A stretch of DNA of 37,418 nucleotides from Bacteroidia bacterium (GTDB lineage Bacteria; Bacteroidota; Bacteroidia; AKYH767-A; OLB10): contig JAGOJO010000021.1 in the NCBI GenBank assembly GCA_017995075.1, positions 1 through 37,418 on the forward strand. Reading direction: 5' to 3'. The position numbers and the translations under genes were made by a program. Of the stretch, positions 8,418 to 15,941 are shown in pieces; the stretch's first letter is position 1, and every line of letters starts with the position of its first letter. Below the pieces are notes generated by a model, which was not told the origin of the DNA, did not search any database, and saw nothing but the letters and a program-made list of their open reading frames with translations.

Positions 8418-9821
8418 TTAAGCGAGCAACAACAATTGCTTTGCTTTTTTCTCACCTGCTTTACCGTTACCGGCTTTGGCAGGTTTTGCAGCAACCTTCA
8501 CGGCAGCTTTAGCAGAAGCTTTGGAAGGCTTAGCTGTTTTACCGGCAGAAGAAGATGTTCCGCTCAATCCGAAGGCCTTCTTGGTAGCTTCTACCGCGTT
8601 CAGGCGCTCCCAAGGGAACAATACTACTTTCACTTTTTTCTCTGATTTCTTTCCTTTATTGAACACCTTCACTACCTCTTTCGACTCGCGGCCCATATGT
8701 CCGTAAGCAGCAGTTTCACGGTAGATCGGTGTGCGCAAAGCAAAACGCTTCTCGATGAAGTATGGACGCATATCGAAATCCGCCATCTTCTCAATCATAC
8801 GGGCAATTTGTCCGTCAGTCATTGGCACTTTCGCAGTACCATAAGTATTCACATACAAACCAACCGGCTTCGCAACTCCGATAGCATAAGCTACCTGCAC
8901 GAGTGCCTCATCACATACGCCGGCAGCAACAAGGTGCTTCGCGATATGACGTGCCGCGTAAGCAGCAGAACGGTCAACTTTAGATGGATCTTTACCTGAG
9001 AATGCACCACCACCGTGAGCACCTTTACCACCGTAAGTATCTACGATGATTTTACGTCCGGTAAGTCCGGTATCTCCATGTGGTCCGCCGATAACAAACT
9101 TACCGGTAGGATTCACGTGATAGCTGATTTTATTGTTGAAGAGCGCCTGTACGCGTTTAGGCAACTTCTTCATGATACGTGGAATAAGAATGCTCTTTAC
9201 ATCCTTTGTAATCTGATCGAGCATCTTCTTCTCGGCACCGAAATCATCGTGCTGCGTAGAAATTACGATGGTATCAATACGGATCGGACGATGATCGTCA
9301 CTGTATTCAATCGTCACCTGACTTTTAGCATCAGGACGAAGATATTTCATTACTTTTTTCTCACGACGGATAGCAGCGAGTTCGCGGAGTAACAAATGCG
9401 CCAACTCCAATGGAAGTGGCATATAGTTGTCAGTCTCACGGCTTGCATATCCGAACATCATACCCTGATCGCCGGCACCCTGCTCTTCAGGCTTTCTGCG
9501 TTCAACACCCTGGTTGATATCCGGTGATTGTTCGTGAATAGCCGAGAGAATACCACATGAATTGGCTTCAAACATGTACTCGCTCTTGGTGTAACCGATA
9601 TCACGGATTACTTCGCGGGCGATGTCCTGAACATCCAGGTACGCATCGGATTTCACTTCTCCGGCAAGTACAACCTGTCCGGTAGTAACCAGTGTTTCAC
9701 AGGCTACCTTCGACGAAGGATCGTACGCTAAGAAGTAATCAATAAGTGCATCGGAAATCTGATCCGCCACCTTATCCGGATGGCCTTCAGATACTGACTC
9801 TGAGGTGAAGAGATATGACAT
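8418..9821 (-). CDS. metK: S-adenosylmethionine synthase with Lys/Ala-rich C-terminal tail
   Basis: MetK makes S-adenosylmethionine from methionine and ATP. The core carries [19 protein letters not shown], the [12 protein letters not shown] methionine-loop region, the [20 protein letters not shown] motif and [19 protein letters not shown], all intact. The protein is 467 residues. The enzyme fold appears to end near residue 421 (KKAFGLSG). The last 46 residues form a low-complexity tail of Lys, Ala, Ser and Pro that ends in QLLLLA. E. coli MetK is about 384 residues and, as I recall, other Bacteroidota forms are near 430, so the tail is an addition. It resembles the histone-H1-like repeat protein at 26769. 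No riboswitch is evident in the short upstream region. Confidence 0.95.
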   Translation of the reverse strand: MSYLFTSESVSEGHPDKVADQISDALIDYFLAYDPSSKVACETLVTTGQVVLAGEVKSDAYLDVQDIAREVIRDIGYTKSEYMFEANSCGILSAIHEQSPDINQGVERRKPEEQGAGDQGMMFGYASRETDNYMPLPLELAHLLLRELAAIRREKKVMKYLRPDAKSQVTIEYSDDHRPIRIDTIVISTQHDDFGAEKKMLDQITKDVKSILIPRIMKKLPKRVQALFNNKISYHVNPTGKFVIGGPHGDTGLTGRKIIVDTYGGKGAHGGGAFSGKDPSKVDRSAAYAARHIAKHLVAAGVCDEALVQVAYAIGVAKPVGLYVNTYGTAKVPMTDGQIARMIEKMADFDMRPYFIEKRFALRTPIYRETAAYGHMGRESKEVVKVFNKGKKSEKKVKVVLFPWERLNAVEATKKAFGLSGTSSSAGKTAKPSKASAKAAVKVAAKPAKAGNGKAGEKKAKQLLLLA

Positions 9822-9862
9822 TTTATGGGGATTGAATTAAATTAAAACTTTATTTCGGGGGT

Positions 9863-9870
9863 CAAATATA
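9863..9870 (-). promoter_or_regulatory. metK -7 box TATATTTG
   Basis: TATATTTG on the minus strand fits TAnnTTTG exactly and lies 41 bases before the metK ATG, in the short gap after gldA. It implies metK has its own promoter rather than being read only from gldA. Confidence 0.5.
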
Positions 9871-9895
9871 AAGATTGAGATGGTGCTCCCGTGAT

Positions 9896-10810
9896 TTATT
9901 TTTCAACGGTAAGTTGTCGGAAAACAGACTCCAGATTATTCTCCTGTTTCTGCATGGTGATCACAGCTAATTGATGATCCACTGCAAATCGGAAAATCTC
10001 CTGTCGGCTATCGGCTCCTCCTAAACTTTCCAGCAACCACACATTATCTCTCTGTCGTTGTGCACTTTTCACTCCGGGAATCTGCTCCAACAATGTTCCG
10101 CTTACGGGTTTGTCAAATTCAACCAGCACGGTATTGCGGTCGGCTGACTGGCCCCTGAGAACACTCGTTGTATCATTAGCAACAATCTTCCCTTTGTTAA
10201 TAATTATCACCCTATCGCAGATGGCTTCCACCTCCTGCATAATATGGGTAGACAGTATTACGGTCTTTTCGCGTCCAATGTTTCGAATAAGTTGCCTTAT
10301 TTCAACCAATTGGTTCGGATCAAGCCCTGTTGTGGGTTCATCCAGAATCAAAACACCGGGATTGTGAATCATTGATTGGGCAAGCCCCACCCGCTGCCGG
10401 TACCCTTTCGATAAAGAGCCGATTTTTTTATGTTGTTCAGGGCCGAGTCCGGTAATCTCAATCATACGGTCCGCTTGCTTCTGTGCTTCGGCCGGAGAGA
10501 GCTGTATGCCGCCAATGAATCGTAAAAACTCCTTGACATACATATCCAGATAGAGTGGATTATGCTCGGGAAGATACCCTACCCGCTTGCGGACTTCTAC
10601 CGGCTGCTCCCTTACATCGAAGCCATCTACCGATACCATCCCCTCTGTTTGAGGAAGGAAGCAGGAAATAATTTTCATCATTGTAGACTTCCCCGCTCCG
10701 TTCGGACCCAGAAAACCGACTACTTGTCCGGGATCTACCTGAAACGACACCTGATCGAGCGCCTTTTGCGGCCCGTACAGTTTTGTTACTGATTGCACCA
10801 ATATTGACAT
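9896..10810 (-). CDS. gldA: Gliding-motility type ABC transporter ATP-binding protein
   Basis: The 304-residue protein is an ABC ATPase with Walker A GPNGAGKST, signature LSKGYRQRVGLA, Walker B VLILDEPTTGLDPNQL and the switch His in LSTHIMQEVEAICD. The opening MSILVQSVTKLYGPQKALDQVSF and the DPNQLVEIR segment agree closely with GldA as I recall it. GldA pairs with the membrane subunits GldF and GldG and is linked to gliding in Flavobacterium. Those partners are not in this window. The longer frame to 10861 is rejected because the conserved N-terminus begins at 10810. A general ABC-2 exporter ATPase is the alternative, and presence of gldA does not prove that the cell glides. Confidence 0.85.
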   Translation of the reverse strand: MSILVQSVTKLYGPQKALDQVSFQVDPGQVVGFLGPNGAGKSTMMKIISCFLPQTEGMVSVDGFDVREQPVEVRKRVGYLPEHNPLYLDMYVKEFLRFIGGIQLSPAEAQKQADRMIEITGLGPEQHKKIGSLSKGYRQRVGLAQSMIHNPGVLILDEPTTGLDPNQLVEIRQLIRNIGREKTVILSTHIMQEVEAICDRVIIINKGKIVANDTTSVLRGQSADRNTVLVEFDKPVSGTLLEQIPGVKSAQRQRDNVWLLESLGGADSRQEIFRFAVDHQLAVITMQKQENNLESVFRQLTVEK

Positions 10811-10860
10811 GGAATGCAAAGGTAATAGTTCAAACTGATGCCGGCTGCCGTATACTCGCA

Positions 10861-10868
10861 TATATTTG
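10861..10868 (+). promoter_or_regulatory. rsgA -7 box TATATTTG
   Basis: TATATTTG fits TAnnTTTG and is followed by CCCT and then the GTG start codon, the same four-base spacing as at murF. This supports the GTG at 10873 as the start and suggests a leaderless transcript. Confidence 0.55.
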
Positions 10869-10872
10869 CCCT

Positions 10873-11790
10873 GTGAAAGGAAGAGTCCTCAAATCAACCG
10901 GCACCTGGCTGCAGGTGGAATCCGAAAACGGTGCATTGATCGCCTGCAGGGTGCGGGGAAACATGCGTCTGCGTGGAATCGACAGCACCAATCCGATGGC
11001 CGTTGGTGATCTCATCCACTTTGAACTGGAAGATGATGGCACCGGTGTAATCAGCGATTTCGAGCCGAGGAAAAACTATATTATCCGTAAGTCCGTCAAT
11101 CTTTCTAAACAAACGCAAATTCTTGCAGCGAACATCGATATGTTATGGCTGGTGGTGACGCCGGCTCTCCCGAAAACATCTACCGGTTTTATCGATCGCT
11201 TCATTGCCGCAGCCGAGTCGTTCCGCATCCCCTCCGCCCTGATCCTCAACAAATCTGATCTTTTTACAGGAGAACTGGAGGCGGTCCAACAGGAGATAAT
11301 AGATATCTATGAACCATTGGGTTATCCTTGTTATAAAGTAAGTGCCCTCCAGGGAGATGGACTTGATGAGCTAAAAGCTGCATTCAAAGGGAAAGTCAAC
11401 CTCCTCTCCGGACATTCCGGCGTAGGGAAATCAAGTCTGATCAATGCCCTCGCCCCGGGACTCAATCTGAAAACAGGCGATATCTCCCGCCAACATCTCA
11501 AAGGCAAACACACCACCACCTTTGCAGAGATGCATCAGTTACCATTTGGTGCTTACCTGATCGATACTCCCGGAATACGTGAATTTGTGAATATCGATTT
11601 TAAACCGGCAGAAATCGGACATTACTTTGTAGAGATCCGCGTACGAATGCAGGACTGTAAATTCAACAACTGCCTGCACGATACCGAAAAAGAATGCGCT
11701 GTGAAAAAAGCAGTAGAAGCAGGAGAAATTCATCGCGAGCGATATTACAATTATATCAGCATGCTCCGAAACGAAGACATCTACAAATAA
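10873..11790 (+). CDS. rsgA: Ribosome small-subunit-dependent GTPase A
   Basis: RsgA is a GTPase that checks late assembly of the 30S ribosomal subunit. The 305-residue protein has an N-terminal OB-fold (KGRVLKSTGTWLQV), a circularly permuted GTPase domain with NKSD, then GHSGVGKSSLIN, then DTPGIREF, and a C-terminal zinc knuckle with CKFNNCLHDTEKEC. The frame is open back to 10783, but family members start with MKGxVxKSTGxW. That fits GTG at 10873, directly after a promoter box. It is the first gene of a probable run with dtd (23-base gap) and the MazG-like gene (37-base gap). Confidence 0.93.
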   Translation: MKGRVLKSTGTWLQVESENGALIACRVRGNMRLRGIDSTNPMAVGDLIHFELEDDGTGVISDFEPRKNYIIRKSVNLSKQTQILAANIDMLWLVVTPALPKTSTGFIDRFIAAAESFRIPSALILNKSDLFTGELEAVQQEIIDIYEPLGYPCYKVSALQGDGLDELKAAFKGKVNLLSGHSGVGKSSLINALAPGLNLKTGDISRQHLKGKHTTTFAEMHQLPFGAYLIDTPGIREFVNIDFKPAEIGHYFVEIRVRMQDCKFNNCLHDTEKECAVKKAVEAGEIHRERYYNYISMLRNEDIYK

Positions 11791-11813
11791 CCACTGAAAA
11801 CAGCTAAGCACAC

Positions 11814-12266
11814 ATGAGAGTTGTTATTCAACGTACCACTTCGTCGTCGGTACTGATTAATCAAACTGAACTTCGGAAATGCGGAGCAGGAATGATGATC
11901 TTATTAGGCATTGAACACGATGATACGCAGGAAGACATTATCTGGCTGAAACAAAAAATAGCGCGCCTGCGAATCTTTGCAGACGAAGAAGGGGTGATGA
12001 ATAAATCCATTCTTGAATCCGGCGGAGAAATATTACTCATCAGCCAGTTCACTTTACACGCCTCAACAAAAAAAGGCAATCGCCCCTCCTATATCCGCGC
12101 TGCACGACCGGAGTTAGCCATTCCTCTCTACAATCAGTTCATCAATGCACTGCAGACTGAAACCGGGAAGGCCCCAGTGACGGGAGAATTTGGAGCAGAC
12201 ATGCAAGTCTCCCTGGTAAACGACGGACCCGTAACTATCATCATCGACTCCAAAGCGAAGGAATAA
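11814..12266 (+). CDS. dtd: D-aminoacyl-tRNA deacylase
   Basis: Dtd removes D-amino acids (and Gly from tRNA-Ala) from mischarged tRNAs, protecting translation. The 150-residue protein has both active-site motifs of the family, SQFTL at 77-81 and NDGPVT at 136-141 with the cross-subunit Gly-Pro, and a normal N-terminus MRVVIQR. It probably shares a transcript with rsgA. The two genes have a common theme of translation quality. Confidence 0.95.
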   Translation: MRVVIQRTTSSSVLINQTELRKCGAGMMILLGIEHDDTQEDIIWLKQKIARLRIFADEEGVMNKSILESGGEILLISQFTLHASTKKGNRPSYIRAARPELAIPLYNQFINALQTETGKAPVTGEFGADMQVSLVNDGPVTIIIDSKAKE

Positions 12267-12303
12267 AACTCCCATGGACTTCCACCTATCGAAAAAATAA
12301 AAC

Positions 12304-12630
12304 ATGGAAATAAAGCAGGCACAACAACAGGTTGACGAATGGATTAAAACATATGGAGTGCGCTACTTCAGTGAACTCACCAATATGGCACTGTTAACTG
12401 AAGAAGTAGGTGAATTGGCAAGAATAGTCGCCAGGAAGTACGGAGAACAATCCTTCAAAGCCGGCGAAGATGACACCCGATTGGCGGATGAAATGGCGGA
12501 TGTTTTATTTGTCCTCATCTGCATGGCCAACCAAACCGGTGTAGATCTCGAAACCGCGCTGAAAAACAATCTCGACAAAAAGACAAACCGCGATAAAACA
12601 CGACATAAAGACAACGAAAAACTGAGGTAA
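12304..12630 (+). CDS. MazG-like nucleotide pyrophosphohydrolase
   Basis: The 108-residue protein fits the all-alpha NTP pyrophosphohydrolase (MazG-like) fold. It has a metal-binding pair EEVGE (residues 33-37) and ExxD (Glu63, Asp66) in DEMADVLFVLICMAN. Such small proteins act as dimers or tetramers and hydrolyse (d)NTPs, often damaged ones, to monophosphates. The substrate cannot be deduced. The last 20 residues are highly charged and probably disordered. It lies 37 bases after dtd on the same strand. Confidence 0.88.
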   Translation: MEIKQAQQQVDEWIKTYGVRYFSELTNMALLTEEVGELARIVARKYGEQSFKAGEDDTRLADEMADVLFVLICMANQTGVDLETALKNNLDKKTNRDKTRHKDNEKLR

Positions 12631-12686
12631 AGGTCTGTTTGTTAATTACTTTTACGTTAAGGAATGCTTCACTCCTATCAATAACG

Positions 12687-12694
12687 TATCTTTG
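12687..12694 (+). promoter_or_regulatory. -7 box TATCTTTG for the CNNM/CBS transporter gene
   Basis: TATCTTTGCAGC is identical over 12 bases to the murF box region and lies 22 bases before the ATG at 12717. It sits inside a longer open frame starting at 12639, which argues for the shorter protein. Confidence 0.6.
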
Positions 12695-12716
12695 CAGCGG
12701 ACCATCTATTCCCCGA

Positions 12717-14030
12717 ATGATTGCTGACATACTTCTGACTGCCCTGCTTGTTTTCCTCAATGGTTTTTTCGTAGCTGCAGAGTTTGCTATCGTTAAAGTT
12801 CGCCAATCGCAGATTGAGTTAAAAGCGAATCAGGGAAATGCCGTAGCCCGTACTTCACAGCATATCCTAAATAATATGGATGGGTACCTCAGTGCCTGTC
12901 AGCTAGGAATTACCCTGGCAAGTCTGGCTTTGGGTTGGATCGGTGAACCGGTTGTAGCCAAAATGGTTCGCAGCTTTACCGAGTTCTTCCAGTGGACAGT
13001 CGCGGAGGATAGCCTTCATCAGATATCGATTGTTATTGCGTTCGGATTAATCACCGTTCTGCATATCGTACTTGGTGAACAGGTTCCAAAAACTGCAGCT
13101 ATTCGTCACCCATTACGTTACACGATGATTGTGGCTGTCCCATTGCGGATTTTTTATGTAGTCTTCTCCCCATTTATCTGGGTACTGAACGGACTCTCCA
13201 CCACAATACTTCGCGTATTCGGACTGAAGGGTTCTGAACACTCCGACATTCATAGCGAAGAAGAGATCAGAATGCTTCTCACGGAATCGGAAGAAGGTGG
13301 TGCCATTAAACCATCGGAACATGAGTTGATTCAAAACGTATTTGAATTCGACGACCGTGTTGTAAGGCAAATTTTAATTCCACGCACAAAAATTTCTGCT
13401 ATTGATGTTGAATCTACCCGTGAAGAGGTGGTGCAGAAAGTAATTGATGAAGGTTATTCACGGATGCCCGTTTATCAGGATTCACTCGATAATGTTATCG
13501 GAGTAATTTACACCAAGGACCTGATCAAAGCACTGCATGAAAAGAACTTCAAAGGTGTAAATGATCTGATTCGCCCTGCATATTTTGTTCCTCTCAACAA
13601 ACGCATTAACGACTTACTACGCGAGTTTCAAACGCAGCATATCCAGATGGCCATTGTCACCAATGAATTTGGCGGCACTGCCGGTATCGTGACCATGGAA
13701 GATATCATCGAAGAGCTGGTAGGTGAAATTCAGGATGAATACGATGATGAAAAGCCACCGGTAGAAAAGAAAAGTGAGACGGAATTTATCGTCAATGCCA
13801 TGGCTTCTATTGGGGACGTTAACGATTTACTGCCGATTACTTTACCTGAGAGTCCAAGTTATGATACCGTATCCGGATTGCTGAACAATATCTACGGACG
13901 TATTCCGGCAGTGAATGAGAAGAAAGAATTCGGAGGATATGAATTTATGATTGTCAAACGTTTTAAGCACAGTGTTGACAGCGTAAAGATGACCGTTTTA
14001 AATCCGGAGCAGGTCAACGAAGAAGAATAA
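12717..14030 (+). CDS. CNNM/CBS-domain membrane protein, hemolysin C/CorC family
   Basis: The 437-residue protein has an N-terminal CNNM membrane domain (DUF21) with helices starting at LLTALLVFLNGFFVAAEFA and containing LGITLASLALGWIGEP. A pair of CBS domains follows (IPRTKISAID and PVYQDSLDNVIGVIYTKDL, then FGGTAGIVTMEDIIEELVGEI), and a C-terminal CorC_HlyC domain. Bacterial relatives export Mg2+ or related cations and sense nucleotides through the CBS pair; 'hemolysin' is a historical name. The frame extends upstream to 12639, but the ATG at 12717 starts the first membrane helix and follows a promoter box. It ends at a gene-free region. Confidence 0.92.
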   Translation: MIADILLTALLVFLNGFFVAAEFAIVKVRQSQIELKANQGNAVARTSQHILNNMDGYLSACQLGITLASLALGWIGEPVVAKMVRSFTEFFQWTVAEDSLHQISIVIAFGLITVLHIVLGEQVPKTAAIRHPLRYTMIVAVPLRIFYVVFSPFIWVLNGLSTTILRVFGLKGSEHSDIHSEEEIRMLLTESEEGGAIKPSEHELIQNVFEFDDRVVRQILIPRTKISAIDVESTREEVVQKVIDEGYSRMPVYQDSLDNVIGVIYTKDLIKALHEKNFKGVNDLIRPAYFVPLNKRINDLLREFQTQHIQMAIVTNEFGGTAGIVTMEDIIEELVGEIQDEYDDEKPPVEKKSETEFIVNAMASIGDVNDLLPITLPESPSYDTVSGLLNNIYGRIPAVNEKKEFGGYEFMIVKRFKHSVDSVKMTVLNPEQVNEEE

Positions 14031-14411
14031 CACAACCCCTGCTATCATTAATTTCAGCAGAACTGAATTGTAGTTTTCATTAAATGCTTTTTGCTTTTAT
14101 TGAACACCACCATATTCTTCGTAGTGCAATCTACGTTTATCCGTGTTCCATACCTGAGGGAACGCAGATGAGGCGGATTTAGCTGATTTTCGCAGATTTA
14201 TTTTGTGGAAATGGCACGCTATTATTAGTCGAATTTAATCCGCGCATTCCGCTAATAAACATATGGTACTTAAGATGGAGTTAGTTGAAGCGGAACATCA
14301 CAATCTGTGTTCATCCGTGTTCCTATTTCCGATTAAAAAATCCGCGAAAACCCGTTTAATCCGTTTCATCCGTGTTCCCCCATTCCAGGTTTAAAACAGA
14401 CTCTACAACTT
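14031..14411. other. Gene-free stretch with several ATCCGTGTTCC repeats
   Basis: This 381-base gap shows no convincing gene. It contains three copies of ATCCGTGTTCC (14139-14149, 14313-14323, 14368-14378) and the inverted repeat pair listed separately. A fragment AATCCGCGCATTCCGC near 14235 looks like a further degraded copy. No terminator with a T-run was found. Confidence 0.6.
14159..14378. repeat. Imperfect 41-nt inverted repeat pair (14159-14199 / 14338-14378)
   Basis: Reading 14378 back to 14338 on the minus strand and 14159 to 14199 on the plus strand gives 32 identical positions out of 41, by hand alignment. Most differences are G/A changes. The unit has a CGGAT motif recurring about every 9 bases. 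Similar sequences (ATCCGCG..., ATCCGTGTTC) are, from memory, dispersed in many bacterial genomes as small intergenic repeats. No transposase is adjacent. Confidence 0.6.
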
Positions 14412-14813
14412 TTATCTCGAGCAAACAGCTGTCGCACTTTGTCCATCGGTAGAATATGCCAGATTTATTTTTTCATTTCCACCGGTACTCGAATAGGTGC
14501 CTGAACCCTGCACCACAATATTGGTCACTCCTATTTGCTGATTTGGAATCACAATTGAATTACCTGTAGATAATCCGAGAGCAACTGCGGTATTTCCGTA
14601 ATTTGAAAAGTTCGACAATCGCATGGAATCACTTTCACCGTAAGAAGTAATGTAAATTTTAAAGGTCATACTATTTGTTCCGATGGTCTCGGTACAATTC
14701 CATTCCCCTAAAAACTTCTCCCGGTCGTCGATTGTCGGATCAGCAGCGTCATCTTCAGCACAGGAAGCGAAGAGCATTAAGGCAGGAAGGCAATAAAGCA
14801 GGATTTTTTTCAT
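14412..14813 (-). CDS. Small secreted lipoprotein, possibly lipocalin-like
   Basis: This 133-residue protein begins MKKILLYCLPALMLFASCAEDD, a signal peptide with lipobox FASC (Cys18). The mature part starts with an acidic tether and has FLGEWNCTETIG followed by alternating beta-strand segments. That resembles the small beta-barrel lipoproteins common in Bacteroidota, but the assignment is weak. The frame extends to 14858, but the added residues would precede the signal peptide, so 14813 is preferred. It is transcribed divergently from thyA. No partner gene is evident. Confidence 0.75.
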   Translation of the reverse strand: MKKILLYCLPALMLFASCAEDDAADPTIDDREKFLGEWNCTETIGTNSMTFKIYITSYGESDSMRLSNFSNYGNTAVALGLSTGNSIVIPNQQIGVTNIVVQGSGTYSSTGGNEKINLAYSTDGQSATAVCSR

Positions 14814-14919
14814 GATTACAGGCGAAACTATACAGCATCTCTCCAAAAAGCAAACCAAATATTAACAAACGGCAATTTTTCTTTTAAAAAAATTTCGTCC
14901 GGCCATTCCCTTCCCTTAC

Positions 14920-14927
14920 TAACTTTG
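14920..14927 (+). promoter_or_regulatory. thyA -7 box TAACTTTG
   Basis: TAACTTTG fits TAnnTTTG and lies 14 bases before the thyA ATG. A purine-rich AAGGGA directly precedes the ATG. Confidence 0.55.
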
Positions 14928-14941
14928 CAAAAAACAAGGGA

Positions 14942-15736
14942 ATGAAGCAATACCACGATCTACTCCGCCATGTACTCGAAAACGGTGTTAAAAAGGAAGA
15001 CCGCACCGGTACAGGTACGATCAGTGTTTTTGGCCATCAGCTACGTTGCAACCTTTCGGAAGGATTTCCCCTCCTTACCACCAAAAAACTGCATACCCGC
15101 TCCATATTCCATGAACTTCTTTGGTTCTTAAAGGGTGATACCAATATCAAATACCTGAAGGATAACGGAGTAACGATCTGGGATGAATGGGCAGATGCGA
15201 ATGGAAACCTCGGACCCGTTTACGGAAAACAATGGCGATCATGGCCGACACCTGACGGAAAACAAGTGGATCAGATCACGCAGGTAATTGACCAGATCCG
15301 GAAAAACCCTGATTCCCGCCGTTTATTGGTAAGTGCCTGGAATGTAGGAGAAATCCCTCAGATGGCGCTTCCTCCTTGCCATATCTTGTTTCAGTTTTAT
15401 GTGGCAGATGGAAAACTGAGTTGCCAGCTTTATCAACGCAGTGCTGATCTCTTTTTAGGAGTGCCATTTAATATTGCCTCTTACGCCTTGCTGACACATA
15501 TGGTAGCCCAGGTTTGCGGGTTGAAGGTCGGAGACTTCGTACATACTTTCGGAGATGTGCATATCTACAGCAACCATCTGGAACAAGTAGAACTCCAGCT
15601 GAGCCGTGAACCACGACCATTGCCTACTCTGCAGTTAAACCCATTGGTGAAAGAGCTACTCGATTTCACCTACGACGATATTGCGGTGATCAATTATGAT
15701 CCATGGCCTGCCATCAAGGCTCCGGTTGCCATCTGA
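14942..15736 (+). CDS. thyA: Thymidylate synthase
   Basis: ThyA methylates dUMP to dTMP using methylene-tetrahydrofolate and leaves dihydrofolate, which FolA (encoded at 21175) must reduce. The protein is 264 residues, the same length as in E. coli, with catalytic Cys146 in [11 protein letters not shown], the phosphate-binding RRLLVSAWN segment and [21 protein letters not shown]. All key motifs are present and the C-terminus ends in the conserved PVAI. It is a single gene. Confidence 0.97.
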   Translation: MKQYHDLLRHVLENGVKKEDRTGTGTISVFGHQLRCNLSEGFPLLTTKKLHTRSIFHELLWFLKGDTNIKYLKDNGVTIWDEWADANGNLGPVYGKQWRSWPTPDGKQVDQITQVIDQIRKNPDSRRLLVSAWNVGEIPQMALPPCHILFQFYVADGKLSCQLYQRSADLFLGVPFNIASYALLTHMVAQVCGLKVGDFVHTFGDVHIYSNHLEQVELQLSREPRPLPTLQLNPLVKELLDFTYDDIAVINYDPWPAIKAPVAI

Positions 15737-15941
15737 TACACCTAAACTTCCTTTCTTAATTCTCAGATTATCGTGTAAATGTCAGGCATTTGTCATGGCC
15801 GCGACGCTCGTATGAATCAGCTTTGTTTTCCCCGATACATTCCCACGATTTATCTACTTTTCTTAATATTATTTTAACATTGGCATTAAACCTCTTACTT
15901 TCGAAGTTCTCAAACAATTACCAATCGGAAAACCTACCCCA

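Noticed and set aside
9822-9895. SAM riboswitch before metK
   Set aside because: Only 74 bases separate metK from gldA, and no SAM aptamer stems or terminator/antiterminator pair are visible. A -7 box accounts for the region.
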